Notes under the pieces: model-generated
The model's input: only the letters and a program-made list of their open reading frames with translations
What the model was told of the DNA's origin: nothing
The model's database searches: none
Origin: an uncultured Candidatus Melainabacteria bacterium
GTDB lineage: Bacteria; Cyanobacteriota; Vampirovibrionia; Gastranaerophilales; Gastranaerophilaceae
Length of the DNA stretch: 64,000 bases
Reading direction: 5' to 3'
Assembly (NCBI GenBank): GCA_934757245.1
Contig: CAKVLH010000002.1
Span: 124,001-188,000, forward strand
Position numbers and translations under genes: made by a program
In this document: positions 18,775 to 27,730 of the stretch, piece after piece
How the letters are laid out: each line of letters starts with the position of its first letter
Position numbering within the stretch: the stretch's first letter is position 1

Positions 18775-18879
18775 ATGGTTTGCTTCGTCGCCCAAATGAT
18801 AATTACTCCTCGCAATGACATGGCGTGAAACTACTTGTTGGGCGTCATTGTGAGGTTCGTTAGAACCGAAACAATCCAG
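18775..18879. repeat. Dispersed repeat with GCAATGAC / GTCATTG core
   Basis: Within the 329-bp gene-free stretch 18623-18951 the sequence TTTGCTTCGTC ... CTCGCAATGAC is followed by GCGTCATTGTGAGG and CCGAAACAATCC, giving a large imperfect palindrome. A related copy is at 39149-39247 and a fragment at about 54794-54840. No reading frame or promoter besides the SD of the neighbouring gene is evident here. Confidence 0.7.
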
Positions 18880-18951
18880 CTTTTTAGAAACTATTATTTT
18901 TTATCTTGACATTAATTGAAATTCTTATAACTATTAATCTGTAATAGTTAT

Positions 18952-20394
18952 CTACTTAACGACTTCCAATGTTTCATAATCATTCAAGTATGGTAAATGT
19001 TCTTCCGTAATCAATTCTCCCGGAAGTAAAATTGAAATTCCAGGAGGGCATTCTGCAACTACTTCCGCTGAAATTCTGCCGATAGCTTCAGATTTCGCAA
19101 TAGTTTCTTTTTCCGCATAAAATGCATCTCTAAGGCTCATTTTTATTTGAGGCTCAAGAAGTGGCATATGTTTACGGTTTTCTAAATAATAAATATCTTG
19201 ATAATTTGTAGCAGCGATTTTTTCTAATGCGTCAGCTAAATATTTAAAATCGGAACGCTTATTGCCGATATTACACAAAATCAAAACTCCAATGTCAGAG
19301 GCCGATTCCACTTCAATACCGAAATCGATTTCCAAAATTGATTCCAAACGTTTTCCTGAAAGTCCGTCAATTCTAACGAATACTTTTGTAACATCGGTTT
19401 TATAACCAAAATCGCCTTTTAACTGGTGTAATTTAGGAATAGCGTCAAGTCTTGTTCTCAAGTATTTTGCATTCTTAACGGCTCTGTCTAAGAGTTTTTG
19501 ACCATTTTTTGATTGTAAATTTGCTCTTGCAGCATCAAGACTTGCCAATAACATTAAAGACGGGCTTGTTGTATGCAAAAGTTTCAATGCCTTTTCAACA
19601 GCTACAACATCTAAACATGAGTTTTCGGCGATATGTAGCATTGAACTTTGGCTCATGCTTCCACCGGTCTTGTGAAGTGAATGTACAACCGCGTCTGCGC
19701 CCAATTTTAAAGCCGTTTCCGGAAGGTGTTTGTTAAAATTCCATAAACATCCATGTGCTTCGTCTACAATTAATGGAATGCCATGTTTTTTACAAACAGC
19801 GCTGATTGATTTAATATCAGAAACGACGCCTTCGTATGTCGGATTTGTAATCCAAACCATTGAAACATCTTTGTTTTCATTGATTAGTTCTTCAATTCTT
19901 TGAGCATCAATATTTCCCCAAACAGACCAATCGTCAATTTTATTTGGGCAAACCCAAATTGGTTCAGCGCCTGAAATTATTAAACCTGTTAGAATTGAAC
20001 GGTGGCAGTTTCTGTTAACAATAATTTTTTGTCCTTTTTTGGTCAAAGCCATTGCAAGTGCTAAATTGCCTGCAGTTGAACCGTTTAAAAGGAAAAATGT
20101 CTTTTTTGCACCAAATGCTGTAGCCGCAAGTTCTTGCGCTTCTTTAATTGGGCCTGTCGCAGGGTGTAAAGTACCTAAGTTGTCAAACTCATCTGTAGTG
20201 TCAATATTTAAAGCTTTATCACCAATAAGTTTTCTAAAATCTTTGAAAATCGCTTTACCTTTTGTGTGTCCCGGAATATGGAATTGGTAAGTCGGATTTT
20301 CATAAGCTGTTTTTAGCGCCTCTACAATCGGAGCTTTTATTTTTATTGATTCTTTAATAGTTTCTTTTATATCTTTTTTTAAATCTTTTGCCAC
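18952..20394 (-). CDS. Orn/Lys/Arg decarboxylase family PLP enzyme (probable arginine or lysine decarboxylase)
   Basis: Fold-type I PLP decarboxylase of the short Bacillus SpeA / cyanobacterial type (480 aa), which makes agmatine or cadaverine. Visible features: FHIPGHTKG near residue 40, the DTTDEFDNLGTLH segment, LNGSTAGNLA (PLP phosphate site), VDEAHG with the PLP-contacting Asp, and HSLHKTGGS with the Schiff-base Lys near residue 238. The C-terminal domain has CPPGISILLPGE. Substrate cannot be assigned from sequence alone. Start is GTG at 20394 with AAGGGAAA upstream. Divergent from the DUF475 gene. Confidence 0.88.
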   Translation of the reverse strand: MAKDLKKDIKETIKESIKIKAPIVEALKTAYENPTYQFHIPGHTKGKAIFKDFRKLIGDKALNIDTTDEFDNLGTLHPATGPIKEAQELAATAFGAKKTFFLLNGSTAGNLALAMALTKKGQKIIVNRNCHRSILTGLIISGAEPIWVCPNKIDDWSVWGNIDAQRIEELINENKDVSMVWITNPTYEGVVSDIKSISAVCKKHGIPLIVDEAHGCLWNFNKHLPETALKLGADAVVHSLHKTGGSMSQSSMLHIAENSCLDVVAVEKALKLLHTTSPSLMLLASLDAARANLQSKNGQKLLDRAVKNAKYLRTRLDAIPKLHQLKGDFGYKTDVTKVFVRIDGLSGKRLESILEIDFGIEVESASDIGVLILCNIGNKRSDFKYLADALEKIAATNYQDIYYLENRKHMPLLEPQIKMSLRDAFYAEKETIAKSEAIGRISAEVVAECPPGISILLPGELITEEHLPYLNDYETLEVVK

Positions 20395-20522
20395 TACATT
20401 TTCCCTTTGATTGATACTTGCTGTTTATATAATACTCAAAAAAAATTTTTTTTGCTATTAAAATAAATTCTTTTGATGTAAATAACTACTTTTCGCAACT
20501 TTACTGCAATCTGGTCTTATTG

Positions 20523-20528
20523 TATAAT
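20523..20528 (+). promoter_or_regulatory. Candidate -10 for the DUF475-cca transcript
   Basis: TATAAT lies 34 nt before the ATG, with TTAGGAG as Shine-Dalgarno. The -35 region is weak. This is a leadered promoter, in contrast to the leaderless class described for recG and others. Confidence 0.4.
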
Positions 20529-20562
20529 TAAAAAGCTAATTTATAAAAATGTTAGGAGAAGT

Positions 20563-21612
20563 ATGATACATTATTTTCTTGGTTCTTATATTGTAACAAT
20601 TTTTGGTATAATTTGCGCTTATTTATGGGGCGAGCATGTTCATAACGGCACAGGTTTGATGTGTGTATTTATTGCGCTTGTGCTTGCTATTCTTGAGATA
20701 AGTTTATCTTTTGATAACGCAGTTGTAAATGCGATGAAATTAGAACATATGTCAGAGAAATGGCGTCATAGATTTATAACTTGGGGAATTTTAATTGCAG
20801 TTTTCGGAATGCGTTTTTTGTTTCCGCTTTTAGTTGTTGCGATATTTGCAAAGTTAAATATTTTAACAGTTTTAAATATGGCATTAAATGATGTTCACCA
20901 GTATGCACATTATTTATCCTTAACACATGCTCCAATAGTGGCTTTTGGCGGTGCTTTTCTATTAATGCTGTTTCTGGATTATTTTACGGAAAAGAATAAA
21001 GAAGTTCATTGGATAAAACCTATAGAAGATAAATTGCATAAACTTTCTAAAATTAGAGGAATTTGCACTTTGACAACTTTGGCTGTTTTAGGAGTTTTAA
21101 TGCTTAAAATTGCACCAGAAGCAAGGCAAAGCGTATTTACTTCAGGAATCTCAGGCATTATAACTTATCTCGTAATTGACGGTGTTGCCGAATGGCTTGA
21201 AAAAAGACAAGAAGAAAGAGCAAAAATTTGTGCTGATACGGTTAAGTGTTCTGGACTTGTAGGATTTCTATACTTGGAACTAATTGATGCTTCGTTTTCT
21301 TTAGACGGCGTTTTGGGTGCATTTGCTTTAAGCCAAGATATTTTGATTATTACAATCGGATTATTTATCGGAGCTATGTTTGTGCGTTCACTTACAATAA
21401 TGCTTGTTGAAAAGAAAACACTAGACCAGTATTTATACTTAGAACATGGTGCACATTGGGCAATTGGAACACTCGCAATATTGATGTTTGTATCAACATT
21501 CCACGAAGTTCCGGAGGTTGTAACCGGACTTTTAGGGTTATTGTTTATAGTTTCAGCTTTTGTTTCTTCATTAATTCATAATAAAAAGGTTAAAAATGAC
21601 AAAACTGTGTAA
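20563..21612 (+). CDS. DUF475 / TerC-like integral membrane protein
   Basis: A 349-aa inner-membrane protein with about nine hydrophobic segments. Two conserved acidic motifs are typical of the TerC/DUF475 superfamily: LEISLSFDNAVVNA near residue 45 and LELIDASFSLDGVLGAF near residue 230. Both place Asp residues within membrane helices. Relatives are implicated in metal-ion export (manganese) or tellurite resistance, but DUF475 itself is uncharacterised. TTAGGAGAAGT precedes the ATG. The 3' end overlaps the tRNA nucleotidyltransferase gene by 17 bp, so the two are co-transcribed. Confidence 0.85.
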   Translation: MIHYFLGSYIVTIFGIICAYLWGEHVHNGTGLMCVFIALVLAILEISLSFDNAVVNAMKLEHMSEKWRHRFITWGILIAVFGMRFLFPLLVVAIFAKLNILTVLNMALNDVHQYAHYLSLTHAPIVAFGGAFLLMLFLDYFTEKNKEVHWIKPIEDKLHKLSKIRGICTLTTLAVLGVLMLKIAPEARQSVFTSGISGIITYLVIDGVAEWLEKRQEERAKICADTVKCSGLVGFLYLELIDASFSLDGVLGAFALSQDILIITIGLFIGAMFVRSLTIMLVEKKTLDQYLYLEHGAHWAIGTLAILMFVSTFHEVPEVVTGLLGLLFIVSAFVSSLIHNKKVKNDKTV

Positions 21613-22462
21613 TCCTCATCTTTATTACGTTGGCGGATGTTTAAGGGATGAAATTCTTGGCATTCCGTGTTTTGATGTAGATTATTGTTTTGAAGGTAAC
21701 GCAATCGAAGAATTTACTTCTGATAAATATGACGTAGTCAAAGTTAATCCGAATTTTGGAACGGTCAGAATCCGTCTGGAAGATGTCGGTGAAATTGATA
21801 TAGCTTCAACTAGAGAAGAAAATTATCCGCGAAAAGGACATTTGCCGGAAGTTTTTAATATCGGTTGTTCACTTAAATCAGATTTAAAGCGTCGAGATTT
21901 TACGGTTAATACTCTTGCACGCTCAACAGCAAGTAATGGTGAACTTGTAGATTATTATGATGCGCAAGGTGATATTGAGAAAAAGTTACTTCGAGTGTTG
22001 CATGAAGATAGCTTTATTGATGATCCTTCAAGAATTATTAGAGGGTTAAAATTTTCTGTACGATTTGGTTTTAGCCTTGAAGAAAAAACAAAGGAACTTC
22101 AAGACGAATATTTGGCGAACATTAATTACGACATGAGCTATCATCGTCTTAAAAAGGAATTGGTTGAAACTTTTAGCTTAAATAAACAAAAGGCTTATGA
22201 TGAGTTTGTAAATCAAGGGATTTATAAGTTATTAGCGCCTAATCAAGATGTTCAACCAATTAAAACGTCAATTGAAGATTTGTTGAGCGAGAATCCTACG
22301 AAACATACATGGCTTGTATATTTGGCGCAATTTGATTTATCGCGCATAGAGCTAACGCGTCAAGAAAAAAGAATTTTAGAATGGTCAAAGCGTTTGAAAA
22401 CCGAAAAGCCGACAAATAACACTCCTTTTGAGAGCATTTTGATACATAAGTTATATGCGTAA
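21596..22462 (+). CDS. tRNA nucleotidyltransferase / poly(A) polymerase family protein (CCA-adding type, short)
   Basis: Class II nucleotidyltransferase that would add C or A to tRNA 3' ends. The head domain shows YYVGGCLRDEILG with the GG motif, the catalytic carboxylates in DVDYCFEG, STREENY (motif B), RRDFTVN (motif C), and the nucleotide-recognition motif DDPSRIIRG near residue 140. At 288 aa it lacks most of the C-terminal body and tail of a full CCA enzyme (about 400 aa). It may therefore be a CC- or A-adding enzyme, or a compact CCA enzyme. None of the three tRNA genes in the window encodes CCA. It overlaps DUF475 upstream. Confidence 0.85.
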   Translation: MTKLCNPHLYYVGGCLRDEILGIPCFDVDYCFEGNAIEEFTSDKYDVVKVNPNFGTVRIRLEDVGEIDIASTREENYPRKGHLPEVFNIGCSLKSDLKRRDFTVNTLARSTASNGELVDYYDAQGDIEKKLLRVLHEDSFIDDPSRIIRGLKFSVRFGFSLEEKTKELQDEYLANINYDMSYHRLKKELVETFSLNKQKAYDEFVNQGIYKLLAPNQDVQPIKTSIEDLLSENPTKHTWLVYLAQFDLSRIELTRQEKRILEWSKRLKTEKPTNNTPFESILIHKLYA

Positions 22463-22472
22463 AATTAAAATA

Positions 22473-22510
22473 AAAAAGCGATTTTGTAGAATTCTACAAA
22501 ATCGCTTTTT
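22473..22510. terminator. Bidirectional terminator
   Basis: A perfect 17-bp stem (AAAAAGCGATTTTGTAG with its complement) and an AATT loop has A-run and T-run flanks on both strands. It lies between the convergent nucleotidyltransferase and M16 peptidase genes. Confidence 0.9.
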
Positions 22511-22527
22511 GTCATAATCAAATTTTA

Positions 22528-25098
22528 TTATCTTACATCCGATTGAACCATTACGTTGTTAAAATATTTATTCGCGACACGAATAATATCGGATGCTGTA
22601 ACTTCGTCAATCATTTTTGTGTAATCATTTAAGAAATCATACCCAAATCCGTAAGCTTCAAATAAGCCGATATTAGAAGCTTTTTCGGAGTTCGTTTCCA
22701 TTGCAATTACAAAACTGCCTTTTAAGCGGTCTTTTGCGTCTTGTAATTCACTATCCGATACAAATTCCAACTTTAACTTATTCATTTCAGCCAAAATTTG
22801 TTTTCTTGAATATTCCAGAGTATCAGGGTTTGTGCCGATATAAGCCATAAATACGCCACCAAGCATTTTAGGCGAATAGCTTGTTCCTAGTTGATAGGCT
22901 AAGCCGTCTTTTTCTCTCAAGTTTTTGAACAAACGTGAGCTCATGCCTGAGCCCATAATTGTATTGATAACCTTTAATGTTACAAAATCTTTCTTGTTGC
23001 CCACGCCGGCTACTTGCCAGCCAATAAATAGCCAAGAAGTTTGCAAATTTTTAATTGTCTGAGAAACGGTTTTTGGTGCGGTTAATTTTGTTACGTGGTA
23101 TTTAGAAAAATCAACTTTGCTTAAATTTCTGTTTGGTAAAATTGAACCAAATGCGCTAATCATTTTGTCTGTTTCTACGTTACCGTTAATTGAGACAATA
23201 ACGTTTTTTGCGTCCAAAATGTTGTTGTAATATCTTACGACATCTTCTCTTTGAACGCTTGGCAAAGATTTTTCCAAAATTTTGTTTGAATGTGAATAAA
23301 CGCTGTTTTCAAAAATTAATGTCTTAAAATTCTCTAATGCTATGTTCATTGGAACATCACGTTTTTGTTTAATCTTAGCCAAAATTTCTGAACGTTTTTT
23401 CTCTAATTCATAGTCATCAAAAACTGCATTATTTATAACTTCGTCCAAAATATCAAGAGTTTTGTCTATTTGCGCAGTTGTTGTTTGAACGTTGATTACA
23501 AAATAATCTTCGCTACAGTTTGCGTCAATTTCAATTCCGTTTTCGTCCAAAATTTGAGCAAGTTCTTGCGCTGAATATTTTTTTGTTCCTTTTAAAAGTG
23601 TTGTTGCAGTTAATGTTCCTTCACCTGCAACTTTTTCTATGAATTCGCCACCACGCGCGATTATGCTGATAGCGATAATGTCGTTGTTTTTGTTTTCGTT
23701 AATCAAAAGTGTTGAACCGTTGTCAACTGTGTATTTAACAGTTCCGTTATGTTCAGAAATTTTTGTCGCGTTGTGTTTAACTTCGGCTTTTACATTGCTA
23801 ACTTTTTTCAAGTTGTCAGGTAAAACTATTGATACCGCGCTTCTATTCACGCCCAAATACTTGTTAGCAGCTGTTTTAACTTCTTCTGCCGTAACTTTTT
23901 TTACGCATTCAACATAATTATCGTAAATTGCCGGAGTATTAGTTAAAGCCATAATATATCCGAGTTCGGACGTTATATTAGAAGTTGATTCTCTTGAGTA
24001 ATAGGTGTCTTGCACAATCATGTTTTTTGCACGATTAAGTTCTTCGTCTGTAATGCCATATTTTTGAATATTTTTAATTTCTTCAAAAATGGCATTTTCT
24101 AGCTTATCCAAACTTGTTGGCGTAAAGTTCGCTGTGATATAAAAGATTCCGTCATCTCTAAAACTTCCGTTAGAGGCTGAAATTGAATAAGCAAGCCCTT
24201 TTTGCTCTTTAATATCGCGATAAAGTCTTGAGGATTTTCCTCCTCCTAAAACTTCTGATAAAACGTCAAGTGCGTATGTTTCTTTATCAGTAATATTTAC
24301 ACCGCGGAATCCAATCATTAAATAACCGCTTTGAGTGTCGGCGTAATCAATTTTGCGTTTCTGTGTTTGAAGTTGAGCTTCTTTTCTGAAGCATTTTTTA
24401 ATTGGTTTTCTGTATTCTTGATTGAAGCATTGTTGAATTTTTGAAACTGCTTTTTGTGTATCAACATCACCGGCAACGAGAGTTACCATATTTGAAGGCG
24501 CATAGTATTTATTAAAGTAGTCTAAAATTTCTTCTCTGCGAATAGTGCCTATGATATCAGATGTTCCGATAACCTTTCTTTTGTAAGGATGATTTGTGTA
24601 CATCATATCGTTTAAGTTGTCATAAACCTTTTTAGAAGGTGTGTTGCCGTCTTTTGCAATTTCTTCCAACACAACTTTACGCTCTTTTTCGAGTTCCTTG
24701 CGTGGAATTTGAGGATTTAGAAGCATATCAGAATGCAATTCCATAGCTTTATCAAAATATTCTGATGGAATTGTAATGTAATAGTGCGTAAAATCCTTGC
24801 TTGTTGCAGCATTTACGATTGCACCTTTTGATTCTAAAATTTTATCAAATTCGCCGGTCGGATGCGCTTTTGTACCTTTAAAGAACAAATGTTCTAAAAA
24901 ATGTGCAACGCCGTTATTTGTGTCTGTTTCGTTTATTGAACCTGTTTTAATCCAAGTATCAATCGTAACAATCGGGTTGTTTTTAATTTCATAAACAACA
25001 ACGGTTTGTCCGTTTGGAAGCTTTTGAACTGTGTAATTTGCTGCCCAAACGCCCGCCGTAAAAATTAACATTACTAAAACAGTAAGAAATTTCTTCAT
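22528..25098 (-). CDS. Secreted M16 family zinc metallopeptidase, double-length
   Basis: Pitrilysin-family peptidase with two M16 halves in one chain (856 aa). A signal peptide (MKKFLTVLVMLIFTAGVWA) points to export. The inverted zinc motif HFLEH (His66, Glu69, His70) and the distal Glu in ERKVVLEEIAKD near residue 146 lie in the first half; the second half, starting near residue 430, lacks HxxEH and should be the inactive partner domain. I use the ATG at 25098 with GAGAGGT upstream; five more codons are possible. Probably degrades exported peptides; substrate unknown. Confidence 0.9.
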   Translation of the reverse strand: MKKFLTVLVMLIFTAGVWAANYTVQKLPNGQTVVVYEIKNNPIVTIDTWIKTGSINETDTNNGVAHFLEHLFFKGTKAHPTGEFDKILESKGAIVNAATSKDFTHYYITIPSEYFDKAMELHSDMLLNPQIPRKELEKERKVVLEEIAKDGNTPSKKVYDNLNDMMYTNHPYKRKVIGTSDIIGTIRREEILDYFNKYYAPSNMVTLVAGDVDTQKAVSKIQQCFNQEYRKPIKKCFRKEAQLQTQKRKIDYADTQSGYLMIGFRGVNITDKETYALDVLSEVLGGGKSSRLYRDIKEQKGLAYSISASNGSFRDDGIFYITANFTPTSLDKLENAIFEEIKNIQKYGITDEELNRAKNMIVQDTYYSRESTSNITSELGYIMALTNTPAIYDNYVECVKKVTAEEVKTAANKYLGVNRSAVSIVLPDNLKKVSNVKAEVKHNATKISEHNGTVKYTVDNGSTLLINENKNNDIIAISIIARGGEFIEKVAGEGTLTATTLLKGTKKYSAQELAQILDENGIEIDANCSEDYFVINVQTTTAQIDKTLDILDEVINNAVFDDYELEKKRSEILAKIKQKRDVPMNIALENFKTLIFENSVYSHSNKILEKSLPSVQREDVVRYYNNILDAKNVIVSINGNVETDKMISAFGSILPNRNLSKVDFSKYHVTKLTAPKTVSQTIKNLQTSWLFIGWQVAGVGNKKDFVTLKVINTIMGSGMSSRLFKNLREKDGLAYQLGTSYSPKMLGGVFMAYIGTNPDTLEYSRKQILAEMNKLKLEFVSDSELQDAKDRLKGSFVIAMETNSEKASNIGLFEAYGFGYDFLNDYTKMIDEVTASDIIRVANKYFNNVMVQSDVR

Positions 25099-25171
25099 AT
25101 TACCTCTCCGCATAAATTTTATACGTATATGATAATATAGTTTGCTTAGAATTTCTACTGTATTAGTGTCT

Positions 25172-25210
25172 AAAAAATCAAATCCCGCAGAAAATTTGTT
25201 TTCCGCGGGA
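25172..25210 (-). terminator. glnA terminator
   Basis: TCCCGC-A-GAAAA and TTTTC-C-GCGGGA (25183-25210) form a stem with one internal mismatch. On the minus strand it is followed by TTTGATTTTTT. It lies 23 bp past the glnA stop. Confidence 0.75.
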
Positions 25211-25232
25211 CTTAAAATTTTGTGAAATTGTA

Positions 25233-26594
25233 CTAATATCTTGCTAAATATTTATCAATTTCCCACTGAGAAACATAAGTTCTAAATGCATCCCATTCGA
25301 TTTCTTTAGCAGTCATAAATTCATCTACAATGTGGTCGCCTAAAGCTGTTTTGGCAATCAATGATTTATTCATATAATCTAATGCTTCTTGCAAACTTCC
25401 CGGTAGAGATTCGATTCTCATTTTCTTTCTTTCTCTGTCTGAAAGTTTGTAAATATTAGCTTCTACAGGTTTTGGAGGCTCAATTTTGTTTCTTACGCCG
25501 TCTAAACATGCTGCAAGAATTGTTGCGAACGCTAAGTATGGGTTGCAACTTGGATCTGGTGAACGAAGTTCTACACGAGTTGATATTCCACGTTTTGCAG
25601 GAACTCTTAACAATGCACTTCTATTAGCTAATGACCAAGCCATATAAACAGGTGCTTCATAACCAGGAACTAAACGTTTGTAACTATTTACAGTTGGATT
25701 AAGAATTGCAGTCATGCTCTTAATATGTTTTAAAAGTCCACCGATTGCATATCTTGCAGTATCAGATAATTGATATTCCGCTTTTTCATCATAAAAAGCA
25801 TTTTTATTATCTTTAAATAATGAAATATTGCAATGCATGCCGGAACCGTTGATTCCGAATACAGGTTTTGGCATAAATGTTGCGTGCAAACCATATTGAG
25901 CAGCTATAGCTTTAACCGCAACTCTAAATGTTACAACATTATCAGCAGTTGTTAGAATATCTGAGTATTTAAAATCAACCTCATGTTGACCATCAGCAAC
26001 CTCATGATGAGATGCTTCAATGTCAAAATCCATTTCCTGCAACGTACTTACAATGTCTGAACGTACTGCTTCACCTAAATCATCCGGCCCTACATCATAA
26101 TAACCGGCAGTATCATGAGTTTTTGTTGTAATTTTACCCTCATCATCTTTTTCAAATAAAAAGAATTCAGCTTCCGGCCCTACATTCATAGAGAAACCAA
26201 GTTTTTTAGCCTCTGCCATAAGTCTTTTTAAATTACATCTTGGACAGCCTTCAAATGGCGTTCCGTCAGCATTGTGGATATCACAAATCAATCTTGCAGA
26301 ATTTTTGCCGTCGTGTTCTTGCCAAGGCAAAATTTGAAAAGTATTTTTATCTGGATAGAAAAACATATCTGATGTTTCAATATTTCTAAAACCCTTAATT
26401 GATGAACCATCAAGCATAATCTCATTATTTAAAATTCTATCAATGTGTTCGGATGGAATCGCTAAATTCTTTACCTGACCATTAATGTCTACAAATTGTA
26501 ATTTTATAAATTGTACGTTGTATTCAGCTATAAGCCTTTTAATATCAGCATCTGTGAAACTTGTGCCGTTAAGTGGCTGGTGTTGAAAATCCAT
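25233..26594 (-). CDS. glnA: Glutamine synthetase type I
   Basis: GlnA condenses ammonia and glutamate with ATP in the cytoplasm, the main nitrogen entry point. The 453-aa protein has the N-terminal beta-grasp (FVDINGQVKNLAIPSEH), LDGSSIKGF, the metal/glutamate site GPEAEFFLF near residue 139, the catalytic NGSGMHCNISL near 266, and the latch region RVELRSPDPSCNPYLA. Its length and the IESLPGSLQEAL segment fit the alpha subtype, which lacks the adenylylated tyrosine loop, so GlnE-type control is unlikely. GGAGGATTC precedes the ATG. No glnB or nitrogen regulator is adjacent. Confidence 0.96.
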   Translation of the reverse strand: MDFQHQPLNGTSFTDADIKRLIAEYNVQFIKLQFVDINGQVKNLAIPSEHIDRILNNEIMLDGSSIKGFRNIETSDMFFYPDKNTFQILPWQEHDGKNSARLICDIHNADGTPFEGCPRCNLKRLMAEAKKLGFSMNVGPEAEFFLFEKDDEGKITTKTHDTAGYYDVGPDDLGEAVRSDIVSTLQEMDFDIEASHHEVADGQHEVDFKYSDILTTADNVVTFRVAVKAIAAQYGLHATFMPKPVFGINGSGMHCNISLFKDNKNAFYDEKAEYQLSDTARYAIGGLLKHIKSMTAILNPTVNSYKRLVPGYEAPVYMAWSLANRSALLRVPAKRGISTRVELRSPDPSCNPYLAFATILAACLDGVRNKIEPPKPVEANIYKLSDRERKKMRIESLPGSLQEALDYMNKSLIAKTALGDHIVDEFMTAKEIEWDAFRTYVSQWEIDKYLARY

Positions 26595-26701
26595 ACGAAT
26601 CCTCCATTCTTCTTAATAATTGTATACTCTACACTCAAATTTATGTATTAACTTTATATTATTTTTCGTCAATGGTCAATAGGTTTAATATAAAGAATTT
26701 A

Positions 26702-27730
26702 TTAATTTTCTAGATTTTGCAAGTAATTTGCGCACGCCTTATCAAGCGTGTAATTCTGCATTGTTAAATATGTATTCGCAAGGATTTCGTCTTTGTTTTT
26801 ATGGTTAATAATCTCGTTTATAATTCCGTCTTTCCAGTAAAATCCGTTTTTGCCGTTTTTAATAATACCTGCAACGCCGTCGTTTTCGGTGCAAACAGTT
26901 ATACAACCGCAAGCCATAGCTTCTAAGTAAACCATTCCAAAAGTTTCATTGACACTCGGAAGTGCAAAAATATCAGCATTTTTCATTTCTTCCAAAACAG
27001 AAGCATTATCCAAACGCCCTAAAAATATTGGTTTTGAAGAAAGTTTTTTGAGGTTTTTAAGTTCTTCTCCGTCGCCTATAATTCTTAATTCAACATCAAG
27101 ATTTTCACATTCGCTGATAACTTTATCCACATTTTTGCGTTTGATTAAATTTGCACAAGTCAAAATTCTAATCTTATCTTCAGGCGACCACTTTCTTTCT
27201 ATTGGCTCAAAATCAATACCTGATGCGCAAACAAACGTTTTGTTTTCATACTGCGGATAAAGTTTTAAGAATTTTTGTCTCAAAACTTGAGATCTGCAAG
27301 CAATTTTTTTTGCGTTTGCATAAGCTTTTTCTAATTCGGATTTAAAATAAATCGAATAAATAGGTTTTGTTAAAACTTCTAAATCCGAATAATGTACGCC
27401 GGCAACAAACGGCAAACCGAGTTTGTTTGCAAAAATTTCTCCGCTTGGCATGTGTGCGATTACTATGTTTGGCACAAAATCTGTTTTAATTTTGCGCCAA
27501 ATTTCACCAACAAACGGCAAAAAATAATTAATGTTTTCGACATCTCCATAAATATCGCTTTTATAAAATGGTTTCTTTCTAATAAACGAGTTAAGAAGAA
27601 AATTCGGTTTGATAACGCGGACTTCATGACCCGCTTTTTGCCAGCCTTCTACAAAATATTCAATAGTTCTTGGTGTGTTTTTTTCATCTTCTTTAATTGG
27701 ATACAAATCTGTTATTACGAGAATTTTCAT
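26702..27730 (-). CDS. Glycosyltransferase family 4-type
   Basis: A 342-aa GT-B fold glycosyltransferase. The N-terminal half has the usual Rossmann start (ILVITDLYPIKEDEKNTPRT). The C-terminal half carries the sugar-nucleotide binding region: CASGIDFEPI, a Lys-rich ILTCANLIKRKNVDK, GDGEELKNL, and the E-x7-E motif in NETFGMVYLEAMACG near residues 257-271. Acceptor and donor are unknown. Its start codon overlaps the stop of the upstream ABC permease (ATGA), so the two form one transcript. Confidence 0.85.
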   Translation of the reverse strand: MKILVITDLYPIKEDEKNTPRTIEYFVEGWQKAGHEVRVIKPNFLLNSFIRKKPFYKSDIYGDVENINYFLPFVGEIWRKIKTDFVPNIVIAHMPSGEIFANKLGLPFVAGVHYSDLEVLTKPIYSIYFKSELEKAYANAKKIACRSQVLRQKFLKLYPQYENKTFVCASGIDFEPIERKWSPEDKIRILTCANLIKRKNVDKVISECENLDVELRIIGDGEELKNLKKLSSKPIFLGRLDNASVLEEMKNADIFALPSVNETFGMVYLEAMACGCITVCTENDGVAGIIKNGKNGFYWKDGIINEIINHKNKDEILANTYLTMQNYTLDKACANYLQNLEN

